Positions 5,815 through 6,470 of a stretch of DNA of 6,470 nucleotides are shown in pieces. Position 1 is the stretch's first letter. Each line of letters starts with the position of its first letter. The position numbers and the translations under genes are program-made. Origin of the DNA: an uncultured Selenomonadaceae bacterium. Lineage in GTDB: Bacteria; Bacillota; Negativicutes; Selenomonadales; Selenomonadaceae. The notes below the pieces were generated by a model that saw nothing but the letters and a program-made list of their open reading frames with translations, was not told the DNA's origin and made no database searches. The stretch covers positions 1 through 6,470 of the forward strand of contig CAJOPK010000012.1 of NCBI GenBank assembly GCA_905236255.1, in the 5' to 3' direction.

Positions 5815-6468
5815 TTATTGTACGTTGATTATTTTGTGAGTTTGCGGGATTACCCGCACATTGTTCAATTTTTTCAAAGCCGCCGCTTGAAAGTTCAAAA
5901 TTTTTTGTGCCGGTGCCGACTTGATTTTTTCGACCGGAGTTACCGGCTGAATCACAAGCAAAATGTCGGGACTTACTTCAAAAATAAGATTTACGGCGGT
6001 CAAAAATTCTTCTTCCGTCGTTTCGGCGGATATTACGGTTTTGACGTAAAGGTCTTTATTTCTCGCACCTTCCAAAAATTTTTTGTGCCGGTCGAAAAGA
6101 TTTTTCCCGACGATCTCCGGAAATTTTATATCCGCGCTGACAATATCGACAACCTCCGAAATTTTTTGAAATTCCTCAAACAAAGTTCCGTTCGTTTCCA
6201 AAAAAATTTTCGGCGCAATATCTTTCAAATTTTGTGCAACTTCAAATATAAAATCCGGATTTAAAAGAGGTTCGCCGCCGGTAAAACTTATCGAATGAGC
6301 CGGGACTTGCCGATTAAAATCTCTTATAATTTCTGCCGCAGTTTTTACATCGACGGGATTTTCAATTTGTCGGGAAATTCCGCTGCCGGCAAAAGTTTCC
6401 GCTTTGCAAAAATCCGGTCGTTCAAAATTTGTGTCGCAGTATCGGCAATTCAAGTTGCAACCGGTCGT
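5815..6468 (-). CDS. queE: 7-carboxy-7-deazaguanine synthase QueE (radical SAM), N-terminus outside window
   Basis: QueE converts 6-carboxy-5,6,7,8-tetrahydropterin to 7-carboxy-7-deazaguanine in the cytosolic queuosine/preQ0 pathway, using a [4Fe-4S] cluster and S-adenosylmethionine. The frame is open to the window edge. The visible 217 residues begin T-T-G-C-N-L-N-C-R-Y-C-D, giving the CX3CX2C cluster motif (cysteines at 6459, 6447 and 6438 on the - strand). A TTG start at 6453 would remove the first cluster cysteine and is wrong. Further family features are S-F-T-G-G-E-P-L-L (SAM binding), F-L-E-T-N-G-T, S-A-D-I-K-F-P, V-I-Q-P-V-T-P and a C-terminal V-I-P-Q-T-H-K. About 25-30 N-terminal residues, including the usual Q-G-E-G region, should lie outside. 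Other queuosine genes are not in view. The stop is TAA (5817-5815); no convincing terminator follows. Confidence 0.85.
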   Translation of the reverse strand, partial: TTGCNLNCRYCDTNFERPDFCKAETFAGSGISRQIENPVDVKTAAEIIRDFNRQVPAHSISFTGGEPLLNPDFIFEVAQNLKDIAPKIFLETNGTLFEEFQKISEVVDIVSADIKFPEIVGKNLFDRHKKFLEGARNKDLYVKTVISAETTEEEFLTAVNLIFEVSPDILLVIQPVTPVEKIKSAPAQKILNFQAAALKKLNNVRVIPQTHKIINVQ

Positions 6469-6470
6469 GC

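Noticed and set aside
6451..6453. TTG at 6453 as the queE start
   Set aside because: It would drop the first cysteine of the CX3CX2C cluster motif, which is encoded just upstream in the same frame.

Overview
The window looks like ordinary bacterial chromosome of moderate, slightly AT-rich composition. Coding is dense, genes have Shine-Dalgarno-led starts, and short intrinsic terminators separate them. There is no sign of a mobile element, CRISPR array, rRNA or tRNA. The organism cannot be named from the sequence alone. A diderm anaerobe of the Negativicutes type is a low-confidence guess, based on the pairing of a huge repetitive exoprotein with a CX3CX2C-type QueE and on the base composition.

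Layout. Positions 2-3877 (+ strand) are the C-terminal 1291 residues of a very large, cysteine-free, Thr/Asp/Gly-rich repeat protein whose start lies before the window. It has a possible YDG-like domain, then eight tandem beta-rich repeats of about 95-135 residues, each ending in a Tyr-x-Ile-x-x-Asp-Pro-Gly-type motif. After these come an Asn/Thr/Ile-rich stretch, a long acidic Ser/Glu/Thr region with an exact 54-bp duplication, and a basic Pro/Gly/Arg/Met tail. It is most likely a surface or secreted protein. Positions 3878-4086 hold a strong bidirectional terminator that separates this gene from everything else, which is on the - strand.

On the - strand, reading right to left: the C-terminal 217 residues of QueE (7-carboxy-7-deazaguanine synthase, queuosine pathway; 5815-6468, start outside the window); a secreted SYLF/YSC84-family protein (5133-5705) followed by a terminator; then a two-gene unit (4861-4514 and 4497-4087, 16 bp apart) of unknown function. 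The first protein of that unit has an N-terminal membrane segment and the second is apparently soluble. The two share a Y-aromatic-K...G-K-W motif and may be diverged paralogs.

No pathway links all these genes. queE is a metabolic gene, the SYLF protein is probably envelope-associated, the two-gene unit is unknown, and the repeat protein is convergent and separately terminated. No defence system or other new machinery is evident. The most interesting items are the unassigned repeat domain with its charge-segregated C-terminus, and the paralogous small-protein pair.
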